A DNA stretch of 37,394 nt. Source: Melioribacter sp. (GTDB lineage Bacteria; Bacteroidota; Ignavibacteria; Ignavibacteriales; Melioribacteraceae). The stretch is from contig JAGXSM010000127.1 in NCBI GenBank assembly GCA_018333725.1, forward strand, positions 1 through 37,394, given 5' to 3'. Positions within the stretch are counted from its first letter, which is position 1. Each line of letters starts with the position of its first letter. The notes under the pieces are model-generated. The model was not told the DNA's origin. It did no database searches and saw only the letters and a list, made by a program, of their open reading frames with translations. The translations under genes and the position numbers were made by a program. Of the stretch, positions 29,980 through 37,394 are shown piece after piece.

Positions 29980-30819
29980 ATGAAAAAATATGTTTATAAC
30001 ACCTCCATTATTCTTTTAATAGTTTTACTCTCCTGTTCAACAACAAATCAGCAAGTCAGTATAAACAATAAGGAACCGAACTCCCCGCGAATTGAAAGTG
30101 TAAATACCACACTTGGAGTTCCGGCAGATCAAGACTCTGCCGACGATTATATAATTATAAGGCCTCAATACGTTTTAAGTTACAACCCGAACAGAAACGT
30201 TGCAAACTGGGTAAGCTGGAATCTTGATAGTTCGTGGTATGGTGATGTACCGAGATACTCCGGAAATTTTATTACAGATACATCATTGCCGGATTCATTT
30301 TATAAAGTGAAACATTCGGATTATACTAATTCGGGTTACGACCGCGGACACATGGTTAGAAGCGAAGAGAGAACAAAAACAGTCGAGGATAATAAATCAA
30401 CATTTCTACTAACAAACATTTTACCGCAGCGACCGGACCTAAATAGAGGAGTCTGGTTGAATCTTGAAAACTATTGTGAGGATTTATGTAAAAAGGAGAA
30501 CAAAGAACTGTTTGTAATTGCAGGAGGAATTTTTCATTCCGAAAATAAAATTAAAGATTTAGTTGCTGTTCCCGATAGCTTTTTCAAAATAATTGTTTTG
30601 TTAAACAGAGACGAATCATTACAGTCAATCACCGATACAACAAAAATAATTGCGGTAGTTATGCCCAACAAAAACGGGATACGAAATGAGCCGTGGTGGA
30701 ATTATGTAACAACCGTCCGGCGTATTGAACAATCGACCGGTTATGATTTCTTATCAAATGTAAAAAAAGAGATTCAAGAAGTAGTAGAGAACTCGTTGTT
30801 TGTTTATGATAAGAAATAG
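29980..30819 (+). CDS. DNA/RNA non-specific endonuclease (NUC1 family), predicted lipoprotein
   Basis: Lipobox IVLLSCSTT; YDRGHMVRSEERT (DRGH active site); LLTNILPQRPDLNRGVWLNLENY. Confidence 0.92.
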   Translation: MKKYVYNTSIILLIVLLSCSTTNQQVSINNKEPNSPRIESVNTTLGVPADQDSADDYIIIRPQYVLSYNPNRNVANWVSWNLDSSWYGDVPRYSGNFITDTSLPDSFYKVKHSDYTNSGYDRGHMVRSEERTKTVEDNKSTFLLTNILPQRPDLNRGVWLNLENYCEDLCKKENKELFVIAGGIFHSENKIKDLVAVPDSFFKIIVLLNRDESLQSITDTTKIIAVVMPNKNGIRNEPWWNYVTTVRRIEQSTGYDFLSNVKKEIQEVVENSLFVYDKK

Positions 30820-30824
30820 TAAAT

Positions 30825-31631
30825 CTATCCCGAAAGTTTAACGGCATATTTTAGTTTAATCGGGTCCGGGTTCATCTCAAAATTTCTTTCGGCTGGATTT
30901 CCACCCTGTCTTCTATTATTGCCGTCGCGCGCACCCGGCTGTCTTCCGGAACCGGGATTCATACCGCTACCCGGTCTGCTCATTTGCGATTCCTTTTTAA
31001 ACTCATTTGTAACGATATCAATTTTTATATTTTCTGATGGGGCAGATTCAATAAAGTACTTTGCTCTTTTGTTTGTCGAAAAAGGAATTTTAAGTTCATA
31101 AACAAAACTACCTTTGTTAATTTCAATTTTTGCCTGAATGTTATTGGGGTCGTTACTATCGAGAAGATAGAGCGGATAGTCATCTTCATTTACAATTGAT
31201 AATTCTTTTTGAGTGGAAATAAATTTAGAAAACCGCTCATCGGGGTTTTCTCTTTCATTATCGGGATCGCCGGATCTAAAAGGAATATCTCGCATCCGCT
31301 CCATATCAATTATTGGATACTTAATGCCGATCCTTTTTCCATTCTGCGGCTCAAACCAGACGGTTAAACCGAGACGGAATATCTTCATGATATTCGAACG
31401 GTCGTTCGTAGTAATGCAGAGGTAGATATTATCCTTATCGTTCTGAAATCCGACGGCTATCTTTGCTTTGTTATCGAAATTTAACTTTCCCTCCCATTCA
31501 TTCTGAAGACCATCAATTTTAATTTCTTCTTTACTTTGAACACTCTGAATTTCCTTGGCACCCGAACAATTCAAAAGAGTGATAAACACAATAGAATAGA
31601 AAAATACTTTTATTAAAGATCCGGTTTTCAT
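30825..31631 (-). CDS. Lipoprotein with CBM9-like domain and Gly/Arg-rich C-terminal segment
   Basis: Lipobox ITLLNCSG; EEIKIDGLQNEWEGKLNFDN...DNIYLCITTND; SRPGSGMNPGSGRQPGARDGNNRRQGGNPAER. Confidence 0.7.
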   Translation of the reverse strand: MKTGSLIKVFFYSIVFITLLNCSGAKEIQSVQSKEEIKIDGLQNEWEGKLNFDNKAKIAVGFQNDKDNIYLCITTNDRSNIMKIFRLGLTVWFEPQNGKRIGIKYPIIDMERMRDIPFRSGDPDNERENPDERFSKFISTQKELSIVNEDDYPLYLLDSNDPNNIQAKIEINKGSFVYELKIPFSTNKRAKYFIESAPSENIKIDIVTNEFKKESQMSRPGSGMNPGSGRQPGARDGNNRRQGGNPAERNFEMNPDPIKLKYAVKLSG

Positions 31632-31689
31632 GGTAGATTTCCCTGATGTTGAAATTTTGACAAGATGCGAGAGCTGTCAGTTTAATAAA

Positions 31690-33003
31690 TCACTTCTGTT
31701 TTCTATCCAATAAGTAGCTTCTAAATTCTTTGTAATCCGACGAAATGGAGACGGATCTTTTTTCTTTGCTCATACAATTTTTAAGGCGTTCAGGAATTTC
31801 AATTTTTTTATTCAATTCTTTTTCTACAACGTTAAGAAATTTTGCCGGGTGTGCTGTCTCTAAAAGAACGGCAGAATAATTCTTTGTTTGGTGGGTTGAC
31901 AGAAATTTTTTCATGACGTAATAACCGACGGCGCCATGAGGATCAATTACATATTTATAGTTTTCGTAAACACGCCGAATTGTATCAACAGTAAGATTAT
32001 CGTCTGCGGAATCGGAATAAATGCTTTCTCTCATTAATTCCATATTATCTGAATAGAGTAATTGAATTCTGGTAAGGTTACTCGGGCTGCCAACATCCAT
32101 AGCATTCGATAATGTTAGAATTGAATCGCGCGGGACAAATCTTCCGCTCCTAATATACTCTGCAAAAGTTGTGTTGGCATTCGTAGCGGAAATAAATTTT
32201 GTAATGGGTAGACCCATCTCTTTTGCAATTAATCCCGCAGTAAGATTACCGAGATTGCCCGATGGGACACAAAAATATATTTCTCCGGTTTTGTTTTCTA
32301 GTTGCTTATATGCTTCAAAGTAATAAAATGTTTGAGGAAGCAGTCGTGCAAAATTTATTGAGTTGGCGGAGGAAAGATTTAATATTTTAGTCAGTTCAGT
32401 ATCAACGAAAGCAGATTTTACAAGCCGTTGGCAATCATCGAACGTTCCATCTATTTCGAGTGCCGTAACATTTCCATCAAGGGTTGTTAATTGCATCTCC
32501 TGAATGTGGCTGACTTTTCCCTTCGGGTAGAGAATAAAAACATTTATCCCGGGAGTATTATAAAAACCATTTGCAACGGCACTTCCGGTATCTCCGGAAG
32601 TTGCAACAAGAATATTCAGCTCCCGGCTTTCTTTAGAAATGAAATGCCCCATTGCCTTTGCCATAAACCGCGCACCGAAATCTTTGAATGCAAGAGTCGG
32701 GCCATGGAATAATTCCAGTACGGAAATTTTATCATCAAGCGGAACAACGGGAGCGGGGAAGTTAATCGCCCCGTTAATTATCCTCTTAAGAACATCCTCT
32801 TCTATTTCATCTTCAACAAATTTCTGTGCGATTAATAAAGCGATCTCCTGAAATGAATGCTCTTCCAATCGACCGAAAAAATCTTTATCAAACTTTGGAA
32901 TAGAGACCGGCATATACAATCCGCCGTCATCGGCAAGACCTTTCATCAATGCTTCTTCAAACGTAGCGAGCGGACTATTTCTATTTGTGCTGTAGAATTT
33001 CAT
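31690..33003 (-). CDS. thrC: Threonine synthase
   Basis: GGLYMPVSIPKF, LELFHGPTLAFKDFGARFMAK, ATSGDTGSAVANGFY, VPSGNLGNLTAGLIAKEMGLP. Confidence 0.96.
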   Translation of the reverse strand: MKFYSTNRNSPLATFEEALMKGLADDGGLYMPVSIPKFDKDFFGRLEEHSFQEIALLIAQKFVEDEIEEDVLKRIINGAINFPAPVVPLDDKISVLELFHGPTLAFKDFGARFMAKAMGHFISKESRELNILVATSGDTGSAVANGFYNTPGINVFILYPKGKVSHIQEMQLTTLDGNVTALEIDGTFDDCQRLVKSAFVDTELTKILNLSSANSINFARLLPQTFYYFEAYKQLENKTGEIYFCVPSGNLGNLTAGLIAKEMGLPITKFISATNANTTFAEYIRSGRFVPRDSILTLSNAMDVGSPSNLTRIQLLYSDNMELMRESIYSDSADDNLTVDTIRRVYENYKYVIDPHGAVGYYVMKKFLSTHQTKNYSAVLLETAHPAKFLNVVEKELNKKIEIPERLKNCMSKEKRSVSISSDYKEFRSYLLDRKQK

Positions 33004-33929
33004 TTTATAATTACAGGACCGCGGCTATTAATTTTTGAAATAAATGTTTCGCTTCTTAACCCTTTTGATAACGCAGCTTCCTTCATTGCCGATGCAATTC
33101 TCCTAGCGTCTTCAAGCGAAGTAGAAAAACTGAACATGGATGGACCCGAACCCGATATGTTGCAGTTAACCGCACCATTTGCTAATGCCGCTATTCGGAC
33201 AACATCATAACAGGGGATTAGCTCTTTTCTTTTCGGCTCTGCAATGTAATCCTTCATCGAACGGGAAATTAGATCAATATCATTTGTAATTAAACCTGCA
33301 ATCAGTCCCGATGCATTACCGGCTTGTGCAATTGCATTATCCCGTGTAATTTTTTTATCAAGAATTCTCCGTGCTTCGCTCGTCTTTATTTCAATATGAG
33401 GATAGATAACTGTGCAGAACAAATTTTCCGGGTAATCAATTTTAATTATGTCAAGCGGATCGTAACTTCTTATAAGAACAAATCCGCCGAACAGACATGG
33501 GGCAACATTATCCGCATGCAAGGTTCCGCTCGATATTAATTCGCCGTTTAGAGCATGAACGAGCAATTCACTTTTAGAAAGCTTCAGGTCGAGAAGTTTG
33601 TTGACCGCAAAAACTCCAGCAACTGAACTTGCAGCGCTTGAACCGAGTCCGCTTCCGATCCCCATATTTTTTCTAATAACAACATCAAGTCCCACTTTAA
33701 TATTACGCAACCTTAAAAGTGAAATTATAGAAGCGGTTGCAATATTCTTTGAAGGATTATAAGGAAGGTTTCTGCTTCCATAAATTTTTTTTATTCTTAT
33801 CTCTTTTCCTTTTGAAAGCGCCACTTCAATAACATCGCCGGGCTGATTTAATGCGAATCCCATTATATCGAATCCGGGTCCAACATTAGAGACCGTTGCC
33901 GGTGCAAAGACTTTTATTTTTTTCTCCAT
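33000..33929 (-). CDS. thrB: Homoserine kinase
   Basis: MEKKIKVFAPATVSNVGPGFDIMGFAL, GIGSGLGSSAASSVAGVFAVN; 4-nt overlap with thrC; ATG at 33929 preferred. Confidence 0.95.
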   Translation of the reverse strand: MEKKIKVFAPATVSNVGPGFDIMGFALNQPGDVIEVALSKGKEIRIKKIYGSRNLPYNPSKNIATASIISLLRLRNIKVGLDVVIRKNMGIGSGLGSSAASSVAGVFAVNKLLDLKLSKSELLVHALNGELISSGTLHADNVAPCLFGGFVLIRSYDPLDIIKIDYPENLFCTVIYPHIEIKTSEARRILDKKITRDNAIAQAGNASGLIAGLITNDIDLISRSMKDYIAEPKRKELIPCYDVVRIAALANGAVNCNISGSGPSMFSFSTSLEDARRIASAMKEAALSKGLRSETFISKINSRGPVIIK

Positions 33930-34212
33930 AAAAATTTTTTTAAGTATTCTTTTTCTTTCATTAATTCCGAAATTAAATTTTTCTTTTCTCCGCACCCGGC
34001 GCTGCATTGTGCAATAGAATCATAAACTTAAAATCGAACAGAGAACATTTACTTAATATTCCTATTAATACAACCAGTTCTTTATCAATATTACTTTGAA
34101 TCCTTGATTGCGGATTTTTATCATCGTAAAAGTAAATAATTGAATTATAAGGCGCAGAAGATATGTTTAATTTTTGAGTGGAAGACCTAATATTTTGCTG
34201 CAATTAAACAAA

Positions 34213-34255
34213 ATGCTGAATCACACCTTTCTTGGTTCCGGGCATGATTCAGCAT
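34213..34255 (-). terminator. Intrinsic terminator of the M16 peptidase operon
   Basis: ATGCTGAATCA (34213-34223) / TGATTCAGCAT (34245-34255), perfect 11-bp stem; minus-strand RNA continues TTTTGTTTAATTG. Confidence 0.75.
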
Positions 34256-34328
34256 AATATCTTTTATAATCGTGCAATAAGTTCAGGTTACATATTCACA
34301 CGACGTTTAAAAAAATCAATACAACTGA

Positions 34329-35789
34329 TTACAATTGCGGTTTCTTTCCTAGTACTTCCTCTATCTTATAATGCTTTATTTCGCCGAGATTAAGTTTCTT
34401 AATTCCTTCTTCAATTTTACTTCTGTCGCCCACTACCACCACAACCATTTTATCGGGCACGATATATCTCTTCGATACTTTAGAAACATCACCAGCACCA
34501 ACATTTAGAACCTTACCAATGTAACTATTGAAATAATCACCCGGCAGATTATAATCGATCATCTCCTCGATGTTTGCTGCAATCTCCGCAACCGTCTGAA
34601 AATTGTCCGGGTAGCTTAGTGCAACATAATTCTTAGCTCTTGTAAGTTCATCTGCGGGTATCGGTCTCGTAATTCCTTCAAGCTCTTTGAAGAACTCGAC
34701 CAATGCTTTATCTGTAACTTCGGTCTGAACTGATGAACGTGCTACAAACGGTCCTGCATATGGACGCATATCGAACGATGACCCCGCACCATAAGTGTAT
34801 CCGTGCTGCTCGCGCAGATTATTGTTCAAACGCGATGTGAATGAACCGCCGAGTATCGTGTTCATAACAGTTACCGGGAAATAATCCTCTGTAACCCTTT
34901 GCGTTCCAATCCTTCCGATCGAAATAACCGACTGAGCCGAGCCCGGTTTATCAATTAGATAAACAACTCGCTTCTTAACCTGCTCTGCATCTTTCAATTT
35001 AACAACAGGAACATCACCCTTTGCCCATTTACCGAATACAGATTCGAGTTTGGGAACAAGCTTATCCTTTGTAATATCTCCTACAACAACCACATATGCA
35101 TTGTTCGACTTAAAATATTTTTCGTGAAAACTTTTCATATCATCAACAGAAAAACTTTTTATTGATGTCTCGTTACCCATAGTTGGTCTGCCGTAAGGAT
35201 GATTCTCTCCAAAGAGCATCTTCTGAAATGTAACCGCGGCAATCATGTTTGCTTGATCGTGCCATTGAAGCAACGTTGTTAATCTCTCTTTCCTGATGCG
35301 GTCAAGCTCCTTCTGTGGAAAATCGGGACGGAGAAGAATATCCGCAACAATCTTCAATGCATCATCGAACTTAGAAAGAGGGGAATGAAGATTCAATCCC
35401 ATCTTATGCCATCTCGAAAACGTTGCGATTTTTACACCGAGGAAATTTATTTCGTCTGCAAGCTCGAGCGAACTTTTACCGGCAGCTCCTTCATCAAGCA
35501 TGTCGGAAACCATGCTTGCCAATCCTGATTTTCCTTCGGGATCATTAACAACACCCGATTTAACAATAACATTCATCTGAACGAGCGGAACGGAATGTTT
35601 TTCCATCAATACAACTTTCAATCCGTTGGATAACTCGAAAGTTTGAATTGCCGGAAGACTAAGTTTCTTAGGTTCACCTAATGGCGGAACTTTACTTCTA
35701 TCAGCCTTCTGAGCAAATGATGATGATGCAAACGTCATCGTAAAAATAAAAAGCATTATACATTGTACATTATACCTTATCGATTTCAT
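34329..35789 (-). CDS. M16 family peptidase-like protein, lacks the HxxEH motif (putative inactive subunit)
   Basis: LSNGLKVVLMEKHSVPLVQMNVIVKSG...GLASMVSDMLDEGAAGKSS (no HxxEH); LGGSFTSRLNNNLREQHGYTYGAGSSF. Confidence 0.9.
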   Translation of the reverse strand: MKSIRYNVQCIMLFIFTMTFASSSFAQKADRSKVPPLGEPKKLSLPAIQTFELSNGLKVVLMEKHSVPLVQMNVIVKSGVVNDPEGKSGLASMVSDMLDEGAAGKSSLELADEINFLGVKIATFSRWHKMGLNLHSPLSKFDDALKIVADILLRPDFPQKELDRIRKERLTTLLQWHDQANMIAAVTFQKMLFGENHPYGRPTMGNETSIKSFSVDDMKSFHEKYFKSNNAYVVVVGDITKDKLVPKLESVFGKWAKGDVPVVKLKDAEQVKKRVVYLIDKPGSAQSVISIGRIGTQRVTEDYFPVTVMNTILGGSFTSRLNNNLREQHGYTYGAGSSFDMRPYAGPFVARSSVQTEVTDKALVEFFKELEGITRPIPADELTRAKNYVALSYPDNFQTVAEIAANIEEMIDYNLPGDYFNSYIGKVLNVGAGDVSKVSKRYIVPDKMVVVVVGDRSKIEEGIKKLNLGEIKHYKIEEVLGKKPQL

Positions 35790-37156
35790 TTCACACCTCC
35801 CTCTTTCTTCTGAACAGCAAGCTCAGTTTTACCTTTCGGAACAACGCTTAAAATTACTCTTCCGTTACCGGGCAGATATGTTTGAGCCATTGCGCTTATA
35901 TCTTTTGTGCCGATCCCTTTGTAGCGGTTCAAGTCCTCGTTAAAATAATCCGGATTGCCTGTATAGAAGTAATATTGATTTAGAAGATCGGCTTTGCCGC
36001 CGAATCCGCCGATGCTCTCAAGCCGGTCCAGAAATTCTGCTTCGGTCTGATTAACAACTTTCTGAAGTTCCCTTTCAGTTGGAGGTTCTGATTTTATTTT
36101 ATCGATCTCCTCCTGAATAACATTTTTCAATTCATCGAGAGCGTGACCGCCTTTAGCAGTTGCGATTATAAAGAATTCACTGCTCAGCTTGTTCGAGCTC
36201 TGGAATGCAATTACATCCTGTGCAATCTGAAGTTCGTAAACAAGTTTTTTATAGAGGCGTGAATCTTTTCCCGCAGTGAATATCTTTGCAATAAGATCCA
36301 TCTCCGTATCACCCGGATGATAGAAGGCGGGAGTAATCCAGGACATATAGAGACGCGGAAGCTGTACATTATCTTCATACAGTAATATTTTTTCCTCTGT
36401 AAGTTTCGCTGCGGGTGGATCGATAGGAGGAACCGGTTTACCGCGCGGAATTTCGCCATACCATTTTTCAACAAGCTTAATTGTCTCTTCTATATTGATG
36501 TCGCCGGCAATAGCAAGCGATGCATTGTTCGGTGCGTAATAGAGATTGAAAAATTCTATTACATCCTCCAGACTTGCGGCATTAAGATCGTCCATAGAAC
36601 CGATTGTTGTCCAGTTGTAGGGATGACCTTCCGGATAAAGATTCTTTGAGATAATCTCCCATGAAAGTCCGTAGGGTTGATTCTCGTAACTCTGGCGGCG
36701 TTCGTTCTTTACAACGGAGCGTTGACCGTCGAGTTTTTCCTGTGTCATTACATCGGGCAGATATCCCATTCTATCCGAATCGATAAAGAGAACGAGCTCG
36801 AGCGCATTGCCCGGTGCGTTCTCCCAGTAATTTGTTCTGTCGGTGTTGGTTGAGCCGTTGTTGTTACCGCCTACGGCTTCGAGCCACTCATCGAATTTTC
36901 CTTCGGGAACGTTTTTAGATCCTTCAAACATAAGATGCTCGAAGAGGTGAGCGAACCCGGTGCGTCCCGGTTTCTCATTACCCGAACCTACATGATACCA
37001 CATATTAACACTTACCATCGGGACTGTATGATCTTCATGCATAAGAACATTCAATCCGTTCGGAAGCACTACGCGCGTATATGGCACGCTAATCTGCTTC
37101 TCCTGTGCAATTGTAAATCCGCATAGAAGAATCAGCACAACTAAAATCCGCTTCAT
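35786..37156 (-). CDS. M16 family zinc metallopeptidase (catalytic subunit)
   Basis: VNMWYHVGSGNEKPGRTGFAHLFEHLMFEGSKNV contains HLFEH (HxxEH); 4-nt overlap with the next M16 gene. Confidence 0.94.
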   Translation of the reverse strand: MKRILVVLILLCGFTIAQEKQISVPYTRVVLPNGLNVLMHEDHTVPMVSVNMWYHVGSGNEKPGRTGFAHLFEHLMFEGSKNVPEGKFDEWLEAVGGNNNGSTNTDRTNYWENAPGNALELVLFIDSDRMGYLPDVMTQEKLDGQRSVVKNERRQSYENQPYGLSWEIISKNLYPEGHPYNWTTIGSMDDLNAASLEDVIEFFNLYYAPNNASLAIAGDINIEETIKLVEKWYGEIPRGKPVPPIDPPAAKLTEEKILLYEDNVQLPRLYMSWITPAFYHPGDTEMDLIAKIFTAGKDSRLYKKLVYELQIAQDVIAFQSSNKLSSEFFIIATAKGGHALDELKNVIQEEIDKIKSEPPTERELQKVVNQTEAEFLDRLESIGGFGGKADLLNQYYFYTGNPDYFNEDLNRYKGIGTKDISAMAQTYLPGNGRVILSVVPKGKTELAVQKKEGGVK

Positions 37157-37235
37157 GCATACTCCAGATTGTGAATAATATATACTTTTGTTTGAAACTG
37201 TCGAGGTTATCTCAAAAGTAATAATTCAAATAAAT

Positions 37236-37276
37236 AATCTGCGAAAATCTGTTTAATCAGCGATAATCTGCGTGCT
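37236..37276. repeat. Short direct-repeat element with about 10-bp period
   Basis: AATCTGCGAA-AATCTGTTT-AATCAGCGAT-AATCTGCGTGC; AATC starts at 37236, 37246, 37255, 37265. Confidence 0.55.
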
Positions 37277-37394
37277 ATTATTTAAAATATTTTACTTTTA
37301 AGACAGCCTCCTGTTAGTGTTACAAAACTTTTTAGACTTCCTGAATCCCGTCAGTCAGACTTCGATACGTCAGAAAAGAACTGACTACTCAGTC

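Noticed and set aside
33973-34203. 76-aa ORF upstream of thrB as a possible threonine leader peptide
   Set aside because: No Thr/Ile-rich run, no attenuator hairpin adjacent to thrB, no convincing start; the hairpin at 34213-34255 fits a terminator of the M16 operon instead.
37350-37394. CGTCAGTCAG...CTGACTACTCAGTC repeats at the right window edge
   Set aside because: Arms are only 6-7 bp, imperfect, and truncated by the window; cannot be evaluated.
1-37394. Search for CRISPR arrays, tRNA/rRNA genes, transposases and integrases
   Set aside because: No regularly spaced repeats, tRNA T-loop patterns or transposase-like ORFs were recognised by eye; a tool scan (tRNAscan-SE, CRISPRCasFinder) was not possible.

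Overview
This is a 37.4 kb AT-rich bacterial chromosomal window with dense housekeeping and envelope genes. The protein style (DUF5916 outer-membrane proteins, TlpA-like proteins, many lipoproteins) suggests the Bacteroidota/Ignavibacteria side of the tree; this is an inference, no search was run. No rRNA, tRNA, CRISPR array or IS element was recognised. Recognisable genes include trmB, yjbQ-like, rsgA (frame-disrupted), an MgtC/DUF4010 membrane protein, a TauE-like transporter, a di-heme cytochrome c, two DUF5916 paralogs, a DEAD-box helicase, a ferritin-like protein, clpB, mnmE-mnmG-rsmG, a SIR2-like protein, a PadR regulator, a secreted NUC1-type nuclease, thrB-thrC and an M16 peptidase pair. 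The most interesting signal is a 73-bp cluster between mnmE and mnmG. It holds two copies of the 14-mer GTTTCATGTGAAAC (parS-like), an inverted repeat, and one exact TTATCCACA DnaA box. Downstream of rsmG, where parA-parB often sit in other bacteria, there is a SIR2-like putative NADase and a PadR regulator. Second is an apparent 2-bp insertion in the DTPG motif codons of rsgA whose sequence (ATCGCGAT) equals a filled-in ATCGAT site. Several strong hairpins, terminators and dispersed-repeat-like elements are also mapped.
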